Origin: a virus
IMG/VR virus record: IMGVR_UViG_3300038403_000006
Span: 1 to 25,496 of that record
DNA length: 25,496 nucleotides
Strand: one strand, 5' to 3'
Translations under genes and position numbers: made by a program
In this document: in pieces, positions 8,085 to 16,158 of the stretch
How positions within the stretch are numbered: the stretch's first letter is position 1
Layout of the letters: each line of letters opens with the position of its first letter
Notes under the pieces: model-generated
What the model saw: the letters and a program-made list of their open reading frames with translations, nothing else
Databases searched by the model: none
Told to the model about the DNA's origin: nothing

Positions 8085-9412
8085 GACAGTTGAATCACCG
8101 GGTCAACGTAGATAGCTTTTGAGCTTGCGGCGAGCATCACCTTGGCGTGGATGAATCCCGCTTCCTGAGCGGTGATGACGGTACTCAATAATTGCGGATT
8201 GGGATTCGTCATCCCCGTGGTATCCCAAGTCGCTCCTGAAGCCGCTTGAGCCGTGGAAGGAGCGTTATAGGGTGGATAAGTACTCGCAAAGAGACTTAAC
8301 GGCCTACCACTTGTCCCCAAATACTGAATATCCATCCAGACTTCTCTGTTTGTAAGGGCAGTTGCGGAGTCGTGGATGATGTCTATTGCACAGGTAATCG
8401 GTGAGGCTACCGTGGTATTCCAGCGCACGATCTCAGGAGTGTCAACAAATCGTTCTATCCACTGGGCCTTGGGATTGCTCGAAACTTGCCATGAGATGGG
8501 GGTTACTCCATCGGTCGCGCCCCCGGTCTTTACGATGGTCGTTTCATGAATAACTGACCCATAAGACTGTTCAGTTCTAAGACGATAATTGGTATCTCCA
8601 TCATCCGAATTCATAAATTCATAAACACTTCCGACTGCAATAACGGCATTGCCATTTATTTGGCCGGACCAGTTATTAGGAAGTTTTATATTTCTTACCC
8701 TAATCGCGATTATGGCCGACGGTGTATTTATGAAATTAAATGAACTAATCAGGCTACTACAATCGAATCCCTCTACTTGAAATTCTGATCCAATTCCAGA
8801 AGTTTCAAAAAGGGGATTGGGTGATGTTGAAATAGTTTGTCCACCACGAATCTTGACCCGTGAGACGGAAGCACCGCGAAATGAAGTATTATCATGTAGT
8901 ACAATTGTCGTACAATTATCAAGAACAATTTCTCCAGCAGCGTTCGTCATAATAAAATCCGATCCACTAGCTTGCGCCGCAACTCTGAAGTTGCATCTTT
9001 CAAATACAACTTTCCCAACACCTGAGTTCAACGTCAAATCCGCAGAAGTTGAGGCGGTTCCACAATTGAAATTTAATCCATAGAAATAGTCCCATTCAGT
9101 TGAACTTGCCAATGTCATGTTATTATTAGCCGTGGTCGATATGCTCGCCCCATTCGCTCCCCAACACATGGTTGATGGCGGTTCACCACTCAATTTGTCG
9201 GCGCAGATAATCCTGGTAGTGGAAGTGCTCGTTCCCAGCCATCCGAAACTGACCGCAGCGGCGGTCGCCTCGGCGTGTGTGGAGGCGACATAAACTGTGT
9301 CGCCGGAAGAAACGAACCTCGCAGCGGTCGATAGAAATCTTGCGGCGGTGGCCCAGGTCGAGAACGGGCTTGAACTCGTCGCTATCGAGTTATCGACGTA
9401 ATAGGTTGCCAT
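8081..9412 (-). CDS. Parallel beta-helix-like virion protein (tailspike or fibre-like)
   Basis: A 443-residue protein beginning MATYYVDNSIATSSSPFSTW. The start (YYVDNS, then ATAARFLSTAARFVSSGDTVYVASTHAE) is the pattern seen at the N-terminus of right-handed beta-helix proteins, where each coil sets up a repeated VYVA-type strand. The body has many short alternations of S/T, N and hydrophobic residues (DLTLNSGVGKVVFERCNF; GEIVLDNCTTIVLHDN), consistent with pectate-lyase-like coils. A GDTVYVA segment followed by coils is common in phage surface proteins. No clear glycosidase residues can be named. The C-terminal about 120 residues look like a separate beta-sandwich. It overlaps the previous gene at TAATG. 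Probably a surface or adhesion protein; inference. Confidence 0.62.
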   Translation of the reverse strand: MATYYVDNSIATSSSPFSTWATAARFLSTAARFVSSGDTVYVASTHAEATAAAVSFGWLGTSTSTTRIICADKLSGEPPSTMCWGANGASISTTANNNMTLASSTEWDYFYGLNFNCGTASTSADLTLNSGVGKVVFERCNFRVAAQASGSDFIMTNAAGEIVLDNCTTIVLHDNTSFRGASVSRVKIRGGQTISTSPNPLFETSGIGSEFQVEGFDCSSLISSFNFINTPSAIIAIRVRNIKLPNNWSGQINGNAVIAVGSVYEFMNSDDGDTNYRLRTEQSYGSVIHETTIVKTGGATDGVTPISWQVSSNPKAQWIERFVDTPEIVRWNTTVASPITCAIDIIHDSATALTNREVWMDIQYLGTSGRPLSLFASTYPPYNAPSTAQAASGATWDTTGMTNPNPQLLSTVITAQEAGFIHAKVMLAASSKAIYVDPVIQLS

Positions 9413-9882
9413 TACTCACCCACAGCCGATTCAACAGAGGTAATCGCAGCAGAAAAGGTGTCCATTCGACCGTTTATGGAATTCCACTGGGCGGGGGTCG
9501 CATTGAAAGCAGTTCTCATTTGAACCACCGTCACCGACCCATCATCAAGACGGTCAACGATCCAGCGAGCGATTTTGCAAGTTTCCTCTCCAGTAGACTT
9601 CAAGTACCGTTCTCTCACTTTCAGAAGTTCCTCATCCTCAGTCTGGAACCGGGCTGTGGGCTGCTTTCTGTTATCAACATCATCTATGGCTTCATTATTT
9701 GCGCGTTGTCTTATTAAATCCGGCTCTCTATCTGTGGCAATCCGATTGAAATCAGTAATATCAGTGTTGGGAGGAGAAAGATAGGTGATGTTGGCATAGT
9801 CACCGAAACTGTCACTATGGGTCTCGGTTACATACCGTCTGCCATCTCTCTGAAGATGACCAACTGAGATGCGAAAGGCCAT
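9412..9882 (-). CDS. Conserved-type phage protein, unknown function
   Basis: A 156-residue protein starting MAFRISVGHLQRDGRRYVTETHSDSFG. The N-terminal third looks beta-rich (VTETHSDSFGDYANITYL), the centre is a charged helical region (REPDLIRQRANNEAIDDV, then EDEELLKVRERYLKSTG), and the C-terminal part (TVVQMRTAFNATPAQWNSIN) is helical. It starts right after the stop of the 66-residue protein and ends by overlapping the start of the beta-helix protein. Small proteins beginning with a similar RDGRxYVTxxHxD pattern may occur near fibre or portal genes of related phages, but I cannot assign a role. A chaperone or attachment function for the neighbouring surface protein is possible. Confidence 0.55.
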   Translation of the reverse strand: MAFRISVGHLQRDGRRYVTETHSDSFGDYANITYLSPPNTDITDFNRIATDREPDLIRQRANNEAIDDVDNRKQPTARFQTEDEELLKVRERYLKSTGEETCKIARWIVDRLDDGSVTVVQMRTAFNATPAQWNSINGRMDTFSAAITSVESAVGE

Positions 9883-10083
9883 CTAGACAACCTCTTCGGT
9901 ACACTTTGCGATAATCCCGACATAAGGAGTCGTTTCGTAATTTCTCCTGAATTCCTCGAACTTGATATCCATCTCTGACGCACATTGCTCGTAAGCTTCA
10001 AAGTATTGCCTGAATACGGAGGTGTTCAGCAAATCCCCATCAGGAGTAAATGTCATCAATTTAATAATCAAAAGCCACTTCAT
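9883..10083 (-). CDS. Small protein, unknown
   Basis: A 66-residue protein starting MKWLLIIKLMTFTPDGDL and coupled to the upstream gene by ATGA. The first nine residues are hydrophobic, but the stretch is too short for a clear membrane segment or signal peptide. The remainder is acidic with FRQYFEAYEQCASEMDIKFEEF and ends GIIAKCTEEVV; the two cysteines could form a disulphide if the protein is exported. The function is not recognised. Confidence 0.5.
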   Translation of the reverse strand: MKWLLIIKLMTFTPDGDLLNTSVFRQYFEAYEQCASEMDIKFEEFRRNYETTPYVGIIAKCTEEVV

Positions 10084-10262
10084 GGTTTACCTCTCCTTTG
10101 CCAGAAAAGTCCTGGTCGTGCTCCGTATTTAGGAGCTTTCATCGCCCCTACTAAGGCGAAGATAACCAACTCTCTCGGGAAACCCTTCTCCTCCAGAAAG
10201 TCTATGGCAGCCTCCACGCCCATCTGCATCTTCACGCAAAGGGCTTCTTCCATTAGAGTCAA
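10080..10262 (-). CDS. Small protein after portal gene, unknown
   Basis: A 60-residue protein. The best-placed start is TTG 10262, ten bases after AAGGA and overlapping the portal stop as TTGA; an ATG three codons later is the alternative. It contains a likely helix (GVEAAIDFLEEKGFPRELVIFAL) and a basic C-terminus (PGLFWQRRGKP). The family is not recognised. Position between the portal and the virion-protein insertion suggests a head or assembly role only by neighbourhood. Confidence 0.45.
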   Translation of the reverse strand: MTLMEEALCVKMQMGVEAAIDFLEEKGFPRELVIFALVGAMKAPKYGARPGLFWQRRGKP

Positions 10263-12643
10263 TGTTTGATGATCCTTGAAGAAGCACCAATGATGTTCCC
10301 GGACTTGTCTCGCTTGATGACAGCCTCTCTATCCGCCCCTGAGGCGGCTGACATCTGAGCGGCGGCTTGTGCCATTGCCAGCATGATCTGGGAGTTCTCT
10401 TTCATGGAGTCTGTAAAGGTCTTGGTGATGTTTTCCAAAGCCTCGACGAACTTCGGCATGACGTTCTCGGCCAACGGTAGTGCTTCTTTCGCCGTTTGAG
10501 CCTCCTGCTTGTCCTTTATCTCCTGGGCGACTTTAGCTCGCTCAAATTCCACTCTTTGCTGCTCAACGCCGTGTTCGGCTGCCGCGATATCTCGCTCAAG
10601 ACGGGCTTTTTCCTCCGCAACCGCCCTCTGGAGTTCGAGTTTCGCCATTTCTGACTGTTTTTCGAGTTCGAGCTTCTGTGCTTCATAAATTCTCTCTAAT
10701 TCGAGTTCCTTCATCTTGGCATCATGTTGGGAGGCGATTTTCACTTGATCTACCTTCGCCCCAGACTCCAATTCCTGAACTTTTTGCCCCTGAATCTGGA
10801 TAATCTGCTTCATCTGGTTCATCTGGGCGGCGACTTGGGGAGGAACCTGCGGTTGGCCCTCCTGTTTCACGATTCCCGGAGGTAGAAGCTTCTCCATCAT
10901 CTCCGCAGCCTCGTCCCTGCCAGGGATGTCGGAGTTCTTGATGGCTAAGTAACGCATCACTGTTCCAGAAACCGGGTCTTTAGAGGTATTCGCTAAGTCT
11001 GTAAACATCGTCGCAGCTTCCATTCTCTTAGTATTGAAGGAAGGGCCGACAGTGACGGTAACGTCATATGTTCCTACTGCGAGGTTGTAGATACTTTTGA
11101 CTTTCCCCATGGGGTCTGCGACTCGGGACATGGAAGTTGGGGCTTCGGGGTCCAATTGGGCGGTTTTCATCTTCCCGTCTTCACCTAAAATCTTCACGAC
11201 CCGCTTGGTATCGTAGATTTTGGGTATCAGGTCGATCAAAATCCGGCCCCCATGCTGGATTGAAAGACTTTGGTTGTCGGCAAAGTGAAAAGTCCCGGTG
11301 TCGGACTCTCTTGTAAGAGCTAAAATCGCCTTACCACTCTGATTGGGCTGTTCCTTACCCAAAGAAGCCTTGAACATCCCCAAAGAGGCCTGAACGTCCT
11401 CCCTGATTTGCTGTAATTGCTGCACCATCGCCACTTCCATAGGAGCGGCCTGTTGTCTTTGGGGTGGAGGAACGATATTTCCCCCGATTTCTGTGGGGTT
11501 GTACTCAAGGTAGGGGTAGTTATAGACGTTCGCCATCTGCCAGCGGTCTTCAACACCTTCAAATTGGCCTTTAGCTCCGATAAAGGGCGTCTTGGGAGCC
11601 AAAGCGATCTTCTCGGTAATGGTAGAAGCCCAGTAGTTGTACATCCTCAAAGAGTCTTTAGCGGGTCTGACGAGCCCCCAGTTACAACGTTTACCATCAA
11701 CCCATGCCTCTTTGCCGATGACCTTGATAATGGGGATGTACTTACCCGCCCAGTCTCTCTTTTCCAGGATTTCTATCCCGGTCATCTTCACCCACTTGAC
11801 CATTGGGATGCGGGTTTTCCTCTCGTCTATCGCATCCGGAGGCGTGGGTTCACCCGGCTTCTTCACTTTGGTAGTACCATCGGCGTAAAGACAGACGGTG
11901 GCCTTCTCGTAGTCTGTGTAAAAGTACTCCGCGACCCTTATGTTCTTCTCCTCATGCCAGTAGGAGGCATAGTCGTGAAGATCGTCAAAGTCAGTAGACT
12001 GATATTTCGCCTCGGGCCATCTCCGTCTGAAGACTTCCAGTGGGAGGTCTTCGTAAACGAACCCGTATTCGGCATCACTCCCATCTGGCATCTGATGCGG
12101 CCCCAGATAGACGCAGAACATGTCTGGGATTCGCTGGATCTTGATGACCTGATCGAAGGAAGTCTCGTCCTCGTACTCGGTAATTATTCTGAAATATCCC
12201 TCTCCCACCCTGACCGCAGACTCCCCGGCTGTGGCGTAGGCGACCTGCGCGGAAGACTGGTCTTCAATCTGTCTCACAATCCCCTGAAAGACTTCAGCGG
12301 TCTCCAGGTCAGCGTAATCATCGACGGGACGGACCTTGACCGCAGGTCTGTTTTGCCGCATGTCGTTCACGACCTGGACGATGTACTGGTTGATCTGGTC
12401 GATGGTCAGGCAAGGTCTAGAGCCGTTAGGGTCATTTTCTCTAGCCGACCGGATATCCGAGGGCCACTGTTCAAGGGTGGAAAATAGGAGGTCATCCTTC
12501 TGCTTTTTCCTCTCCTCTTCGTAGTTCTCGATGGAGTCTTTAAGCCTCTGACGGGCTTCTTCGAGAATATCCTTCTCGGATCTCGCCTTTTTAGGCTCGA
12601 CACCGGGAGGCGTGGATTTCGGATCTATTTTTGGATCAGCCAT
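10259..12643 (-). CDS. Portal protein, P22 gp1-like
   Basis: A 794-residue protein (P22 portal has 725). The N-terminal part, with RLKDSIENYEEERKKQKDDL, then GSRPCLTIDQINQYIVQVVN and DMRQNRPAVKVRPVDD, is characteristic of P22-type portals, as is the later ETAEVFQGIVRQIEDQS. The portal is the twelve-subunit ring at one head vertex through which the terminase packs DNA. The C-terminal about 200 residues hold a long coiled coil (ELELERIYEAQKLELEKQSE onward), matching the barrel helix of the P22 portal, and then an A/M-rich end. GAGGAA precedes ATG 12643. It lies downstream of TerL, the P22 order, and overlaps the small gene 12636-12890 by eight bases. Confidence 0.9.
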   Translation of the reverse strand: MADPKIDPKSTPPGVEPKKARSEKDILEEARQRLKDSIENYEEERKKQKDDLLFSTLEQWPSDIRSARENDPNGSRPCLTIDQINQYIVQVVNDMRQNRPAVKVRPVDDYADLETAEVFQGIVRQIEDQSSAQVAYATAGESAVRVGEGYFRIITEYEDETSFDQVIKIQRIPDMFCVYLGPHQMPDGSDAEYGFVYEDLPLEVFRRRWPEAKYQSTDFDDLHDYASYWHEEKNIRVAEYFYTDYEKATVCLYADGTTKVKKPGEPTPPDAIDERKTRIPMVKWVKMTGIEILEKRDWAGKYIPIIKVIGKEAWVDGKRCNWGLVRPAKDSLRMYNYWASTITEKIALAPKTPFIGAKGQFEGVEDRWQMANVYNYPYLEYNPTEIGGNIVPPPQRQQAAPMEVAMVQQLQQIREDVQASLGMFKASLGKEQPNQSGKAILALTRESDTGTFHFADNQSLSIQHGGRILIDLIPKIYDTKRVVKILGEDGKMKTAQLDPEAPTSMSRVADPMGKVKSIYNLAVGTYDVTVTVGPSFNTKRMEAATMFTDLANTSKDPVSGTVMRYLAIKNSDIPGRDEAAEMMEKLLPPGIVKQEGQPQVPPQVAAQMNQMKQIIQIQGQKVQELESGAKVDQVKIASQHDAKMKELELERIYEAQKLELEKQSEMAKLELQRAVAEEKARLERDIAAAEHGVEQQRVEFERAKVAQEIKDKQEAQTAKEALPLAENVMPKFVEALENITKTFTDSMKENSQIMLAMAQAAAQMSAASGADREAVIKRDKSGNIIGASSRIIKH

Positions 12644-12890
12644 TCCATTTCCTCGCTATTTCCTGAGCTATCTTTTTCGTCGTAACCCCGGTCAGGATTC
12701 CCCTTTTGAGAATATTGGAATGGGGATGCCTTTTCTCGGCAATTCCGTAATACCCCCCCTTCAACTCTTCGCAGACCACGTAAGGACCAGAAGTTTTAAA
12801 TGCACTTCTAGCTCCCCTAGGAGATTTGAAGAACCACAAACTTGTTGAGAAAACCGGGTCTTTAATGTGAAGGACCATCACATCATCCAT
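12636..12890 (-). CDS. Small protein between TerL and portal, unknown
   Basis: An 84-residue protein whose start overlaps the end of the terminase gene by 13 bases and whose end overlaps the portal start by eight bases, so the three genes are translationally linked. It is predicted alpha/beta, with FSTSLWFFKSPRGARSAF, a GPYVVCEELKGGYYGIAEKR hairpin-like segment and a basic helical tail (TTKKIAQEIARKWNG). I do not recognise a family. A role with the terminase or portal is suggested only by location. Confidence 0.5.
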   Translation of the reverse strand: MDDVMVLHIKDPVFSTSLWFFKSPRGARSAFKTSGPYVVCEELKGGYYGIAEKRHPHSNILKRGILTGVTTKKIAQEIARKWNG

Positions 12891-14428
12891 GCGGTTTGGG
12901 AGTGCTGCCGGTGAAAGACTCTAGGCGGGTCGATCTGGGTCTTCTGTTCCTTGGGCCACACCAAAGGAAATTCGGGTTCTTCCATTCTGGCTAGGCTGTC
13001 CAGCATGTCATCGTGAAGACCTACGGGAAAGGCAACGTACTCCTCTTCAATAAAGACCCTTACGAGGTCCTCGGTCGTCTTTTCATAATTCGTCTTATGA
13101 AGGGATCGCGGGAGGTAAATCTCTCCCTTTTCAAAAAGAGGGATAAGTCGTCCAATGCGGTCAGGTTTCTTAACCTGGCCGCCAACTTCTCTGATCGAGA
13201 AGCGGTAGTTCTCGCTTTCCTGTCTTGCCTGGATATGTTCAATGTCTGCCTGTAACCCGTACTTTTCGTATCTGACTTCATAAGGCTTCCATTTACGGTG
13301 AAGGTCAAAAACGCGATCAGCTCGTTCAGTTAATGAAAGGCGGTCTCTAATAATGTCCAGAACGTATCTGTTACCATCAGTAGCAAGACCCACTACCCAC
13401 ATGCAGGTGTAGTCCGATCCTTTCTTTTTGGAAGAAGCAGGATCTACCAGTAAATAACGGGTCATCTTCTTCCATGCTTCACCGACACTCTGGTAGTGCT
13501 TCAGCCAGTCACGTTTGAATCCCTGAAGGCTGTCGGCTCGGGGGTTTAACAGAATCTGGGAGGCGTAACTGTAAGGCCCCATATCCCGGCGTTTCTGGTT
13601 GTGGAGTTCTTCGGTCCAATAAACGGGCTTTCCTTCTTCCTCACCATTCTCCCTACCGGGGTGGAACCTGAGTTTGAACGTCCCTCTCTCCAAAACTGTC
13701 CGGTAGGCGTCGTCGAAGTCCCAACGAGTACCTAGCATCCTCCTCACCCCATCCATCTGACCGAGGTTGTAGGAGAGTTCCAGTTGACTCATGGTCTTCT
13801 GCTTCATCTCCGGGGTCGTCACGGAGTCTTTAACAACTACGTCGTCGTACAAAAGGACACGGAAGTGTTTAGAGGTCGGTTGACCATCCACCACCCCCCA
13901 AGCTTCCACAGTCGCCTCGTTGGGGTTGGACTTCCGTTTAACGATGATCCCCTCGTCCTCAGACCACTTGGGGGCGTCTTTCAAGTCTTTCCCCCAAAGG
14001 ATGTCGGGAAAGGCTCCTTGTAGAACGACGTTATTCTCCAGTTCCCGCATGATCTGTCTTAAGAAAGCCTTCGCTATGGGTCGGGTATGGCTGAATATAC
14101 CAACAGTGATATCAGGGTCTTTAAGGATGTTCTGGATGGTCAAACCGAAGGTAATCAGGGTGCTTTTGTAGTGTTCTCTCGCCCAGAGGTCCAAATGCCC
14201 ATTGGGGTCGTTCTCGATCTCCCGACATCTTGCGTAGATCCAGGGATGTAATAGGTCAACCCGTTTACAGACTCGTACCAAGAGGTAGAAAAGGTCATTT
14301 AAAGCAAGCTCCCGAACGACGAGGTTCGACTCCTTTCTCTTCCTTCCCACCGCCTCCAGGGTGTCCCACAAGGACATCGCATCCTTCATGGGAAGACCCC
14401 TCAGATGCTGAGCATCTTCAGCCCGCAC
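12878..14428 (-). CDS. Terminase large subunit (packaging ATPase and nuclease)
   Basis: A 516-residue protein (P22 gp2 has 499). The ATPase part has the site DLWAREHYKSTLITF around residues 80-94, an atypical Walker A that keeps K-S/T but lacks GxxxxGK, a Walker B LLYDDVVV at 192-199 and a coupling-type MLGTRWDFDD at 231-240. The RNase-H-like nuclease part starts RYLLVDPASSKKKGSDYT (acidic residues at 329 and 339) and ends with HDDMLDSLARME. TerL drives DNA into the procapsid through the portal and cuts concatemers. It overlaps the upstream 60-residue gene by 11 bases. Replacement of the first glycine of Walker A by a WARExxKS/T-like loop occurs in several phage terminases (family knowledge). 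Confidence 0.92.
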   Translation of the reverse strand: MRAEDAQHLRGLPMKDAMSLWDTLEAVGRKRKESNLVVRELALNDLFYLLVRVCKRVDLLHPWIYARCREIENDPNGHLDLWAREHYKSTLITFGLTIQNILKDPDITVGIFSHTRPIAKAFLRQIMRELENNVVLQGAFPDILWGKDLKDAPKWSEDEGIIVKRKSNPNEATVEAWGVVDGQPTSKHFRVLLYDDVVVKDSVTTPEMKQKTMSQLELSYNLGQMDGVRRMLGTRWDFDDAYRTVLERGTFKLRFHPGRENGEEEGKPVYWTEELHNQKRRDMGPYSYASQILLNPRADSLQGFKRDWLKHYQSVGEAWKKMTRYLLVDPASSKKKGSDYTCMWVVGLATDGNRYVLDIIRDRLSLTERADRVFDLHRKWKPYEVRYEKYGLQADIEHIQARQESENYRFSIREVGGQVKKPDRIGRLIPLFEKGEIYLPRSLHKTNYEKTTEDLVRVFIEEEYVAFPVGLHDDMLDSLARMEEPEFPLVWPKEQKTQIDPPRVFHRQHSQTAWMM

Positions 14429-14600
14429 GTCGTTCTTTACCCTTGTACGTCATGGAAGCGAGTTTCCCCTTCTTCCTTCTCTCCCCCCTTATGTGCATGG
14501 CTAACTTCCCCTGACTCGGGTATTCATGCGCCCACTTCTTGGCAATCTCTGGGTGCTTCGCCCACATGAACCTTCTCTGAGCCTCTGACTTGAAAGGCAT
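14418..14600 (-). CDS. Small conserved basic phage protein before TerL
   Basis: A 60-residue protein starting MPFKSEAQRRFMWAKHPEIA and ending with a very basic stretch (GERRKKGKLASMTYKGKERR). Proteins opening with MPFKSEAQRRFMWA are frequent in phage genomes near packaging genes (family knowledge); the function is unknown, although the high arginine and lysine content suggests nucleic-acid binding. The end overlaps the TerL start by 11 bases. A run of W, H and R residues (WAKHPEIAKKWAHEYPSQGK) could be a small folded helix pair. Confidence 0.7.
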   Translation of the reverse strand: MPFKSEAQRRFMWAKHPEIAKKWAHEYPSQGKLAMHIRGERRKKGKLASMTYKGKERRAG

Positions 14601-14601
14601 G

Positions 14602-14892
14602 TTATCTCCTTAACCCCTGACCGATACCCCTGTACCCGGCGAACAACTGATCCAAAGAAGGCTTGGTAGCCGTCCCAGAGGCATCCGGAGCCACACCAAG
14701 GAGCTTCGCCAATTGATACAACGGTATCGCCGCCGAAAGACTCGGTACCGCCACCCAGGGGTTCTCCCTCGTCCACTCCCTCGCAAAGGCCATATGCTCA
14801 AAGGGGGCTAACAGGGGATCATCCATACCACCGGGTTGAGATAGCCTCTTCCTCAAAAGCTCCTCATGAGCCATCTCTTCCAGACTGGGCAT
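14602..14892 (-). CDS. Small protein downstream of TerS, unknown
   Basis: A 96-residue protein starting MPSLEEMAHEELLRKRLSQP and ending DQLFAGYRGIGQGLRR. The body has LAPFEHMAFAREWTRENPW and a hydrophobic helix (PSLSAAIPLYQLAKLLGVA), too polar at its ends to be a certain membrane segment. The ATG at 14892 has no clear Shine-Dalgarno site; a second ATG seven codons in has GGAAG just upstream, but the MPSL start looks like that of comparable small proteins near terminases. It is followed one base later by the 60-residue gene. The function is not recognised. Confidence 0.6.
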   Translation of the reverse strand: MPSLEEMAHEELLRKRLSQPGGMDDPLLAPFEHMAFAREWTRENPWVAVPSLSAAIPLYQLAKLLGVAPDASGTATKPSLDQLFAGYRGIGQGLRR

Positions 14893-15113
14893 TTATTTGG
14901 AAAAAAAATATTAGCAGCGCACAAAAGCGATGTTTTCAAGGAAAACGATAAAAATCAAGCGAACTACAAAAGAACTACAGAATTACGGGGGAAACTGCGG
15001 AAAGGAGAGAGGGGGGGTCCTGGGTATAAAGGGGGGAGGGGTCAAGCTCCGATGGTCCATACCCCCCCTGGGTGCCGGTCCTCACCCATTTGACATAACG
15101 TTCGTTCTACGCA
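14893..15113. other. Structured G-rich spacer between TerS and the TerL operon
   Basis: This 221-base non-coding gap is the largest inside the minus-strand block. The part next to the 14892 start is A+T-rich. At 15011-15041 the plus strand has four G tracts (7, 3, 6 and 4 G) separated by loops of 4, 6 and 1 bases, a regular four-stranded G-quadruplex motif. The same bases can instead pair with a downstream C run: GGGTAT at 15022-15027 is complementary to ATACCC at 15059-15064. No clear promoter or terminator was found. It could be a packaging (pac or cos) element or a transcription pause; inference only. Confidence 0.6.
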
Positions 15114-15662
15114 TCACTCCTTCTTGTCCTCGATGGGTATTGGAGTGATATCAATAGGTTGGGATTGATTGCCTCTGATCTTGTTGAATAGATCTGTAAT
15201 CTCTGTCTCCAGGCCTTGGGAGACTGTGACATGGTGATCCACTGTTAATGCAACCTCTTGTTTCACTGAGTATTCATCGTCCAATCGCTCTAAATCCCAT
15301 TGACCGGACTTTAGCAGCTCTCGCGCACGTGCGAGGGAGAGGGCATCATTGGCGTCTTGTATTCCCTCGTCTGCATCCTCTTTCTTGGTCAGTGCTCTAA
15401 TGATTTGGACTTGTTTCCATTCTTTGGGTCTTTCTTGTCTTAGCCAGCGTACTAGGGCTTTACGTGATAGTCCGTATTGTTTGGCGATCTGGGAGGTCTT
15501 GTGGGCTGCCAGGTATTCCTGCAGCACCTCGTCTGGATTAAGTCCTGCGGGGATCTGCCATGTTCCGAGGTCGGCAACGTCGCTCCGGGGCTTGTGCTTG
15601 TTCCTCGGGCCTCTCTTGAGCCCTTTGTCTATTCGGGTATTCTCTCTTAGGGCTTCGGTCAT
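15114..15662 (-). CDS. Terminase small subunit-like DNA-binding protein
   Basis: A 182-residue protein (P22 gp3 has 162). A basic N-terminus (DKGLKRGPRNKHKPRS) precedes a helix-turn-helix (EVLQEYLAAHKTSQIAKQ then YGLSRKALVRWLRQERP, about 45-80). The C-terminal half has ARARELLKSGQWDLERLDDE followed by YSVKQEVALTVDHHVTVSQG, the WDLER..-Y-KQEV pattern seen at the end of phage small terminases. TerS recognises the packaging site and hands DNA to TerL. It is the first gene of the minus-strand block, next to the control region. GGAG lies about 13 bases before ATG 15662, so initiation looks weak. Confidence 0.72.
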   Translation of the reverse strand: MTEALRENTRIDKGLKRGPRNKHKPRSDVADLGTWQIPAGLNPDEVLQEYLAAHKTSQIAKQYGLSRKALVRWLRQERPKEWKQVQIIRALTKKEDADEGIQDANDALSLARARELLKSGQWDLERLDDEYSVKQEVALTVDHHVTVSQGLETEITDLFNKIRGNQSQPIDITPIPIEDKKE

Positions 15663-15880
15663 AAGTTAGTGCTCACTCCATAGGCACGGCGTCAGCATTG
15701 ACCTCCCCCTGTAGCTGGAAAGGCACTTGCTAATTCCCTCCGGCGATGATACCTTGCCGCTTATCTGTCTAGGCAAGTGATCGCCTCGGGGTCAGGAGCG
15801 CCGGTTAAACCCGGTTCCTGGCCCTTGTCATTTATCCGGTGAGCCGTATCGTGGCCCCAGCCCGCTCATTTCAAATCGCC

Positions 15881-15895
15881 TTTCACGATGTGAAA
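15881..15895. promoter_or_regulatory. Operator-like palindrome
   Basis: TTTCAC-GAT-GTGAAA is a perfect 6+3+6 inverted repeat. A flanking CATTTCA (15867-15873) pairs with TGAAATG (15891-15897). The half-site TTTCAC with GTG three bases on recurs at 16092-16103, nearer the plus-strand genes, as expected for a repressor with several sites. Confidence 0.5.
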
Positions 15896-16054
15896 TGGTC
15901 GTAGCTGTTATCCGGTTTATCCGCTTCATCAGACCTCTGATAGCGGGGGTCGCCGTGTGCAGTTAAACCCTGGCGCGAGGACTTGCCTACCGCACATACT
16001 GGCGGCTCCCAGCCCTATCTCGCAACACTTAGACTCTACCCAATTATTCGATGG

Positions 16055-16106
16055 GACGCAAATTGCGTCACTTTGTGACCTTCTACGTCACTTTCACAAT
16101 GTGGGA
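16055..16106. promoter_or_regulatory. Cluster of overlapping palindromes upstream of early genes
   Basis: Three symmetric sites follow one another: GACGCAA-A-TTGCGTC (16055-16069, perfect), GTCAC-TTT-GTGAC (16067-16079, perfect, sharing bases with the first) and TTTCAC-AAT-GTGGGA (16092-16106, partial). CGTCACTTT occurs at 16066 and again at 16086, exactly 20 bases apart, about two helical turns. This is what cooperative binding by a phage regulator would need. Confidence 0.55.
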
Positions 16107-16158
16107 TCAATGAAATCAAGGGTCTTGATCTGGCATGATTGATGCTTAGCATTAGGGC

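Larger units (their letters stand above)
15663..16158. promoter_or_regulatory. Intergenic control region between divergent gene blocks
   Basis: About 500 bases without a convincing gene separate the minus-strand late block from the plus-strand early-type block, so it should carry the divergent promoters. Seen features: an inverted repeat CACTTGC/GCAAGTG (15724-15730 and 15773-15779), an imperfect GGGTCAGGA/TTCCTGGCCC hairpin at 15789-15824, and the palindromes described separately. A weak minus-strand -35/-10 pair (TTGCGT, 17 bases, TAGAGT) overlaps the palindrome at 16055-16069. No tRNA cloverleaf could be folded. It may also hold an origin. Confidence 0.6.

Noticed and set aside
11417-12487. 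356-codon open frame on the plus strand
   Set aside because: It lies fully antisense to the portal gene, which has clear family motifs; the composition follows the reverse of portal codons.
15031-15060. Minus-strand TTGACC followed by TATACC as a promoter
   Set aside because: The spacing is only 11 bases, too short for sigma70.
15084-15113. Ten-codon frame after the TerS stop overlapping as TGATG
   Set aside because: Too short to support without conservation data.
15789-15824. Hairpin around CCGGTTAAACCCGG as a possible tRNA arm
   Set aside because: The loop has six bases with a four-base stem and no acceptor, D or anticodon arms could be fitted around it.
15957-16142. 61-codon frame in the control region
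   Set aside because: It starts at GTG without a ribosome site and runs over the palindromes; the sequence does not look like protein.
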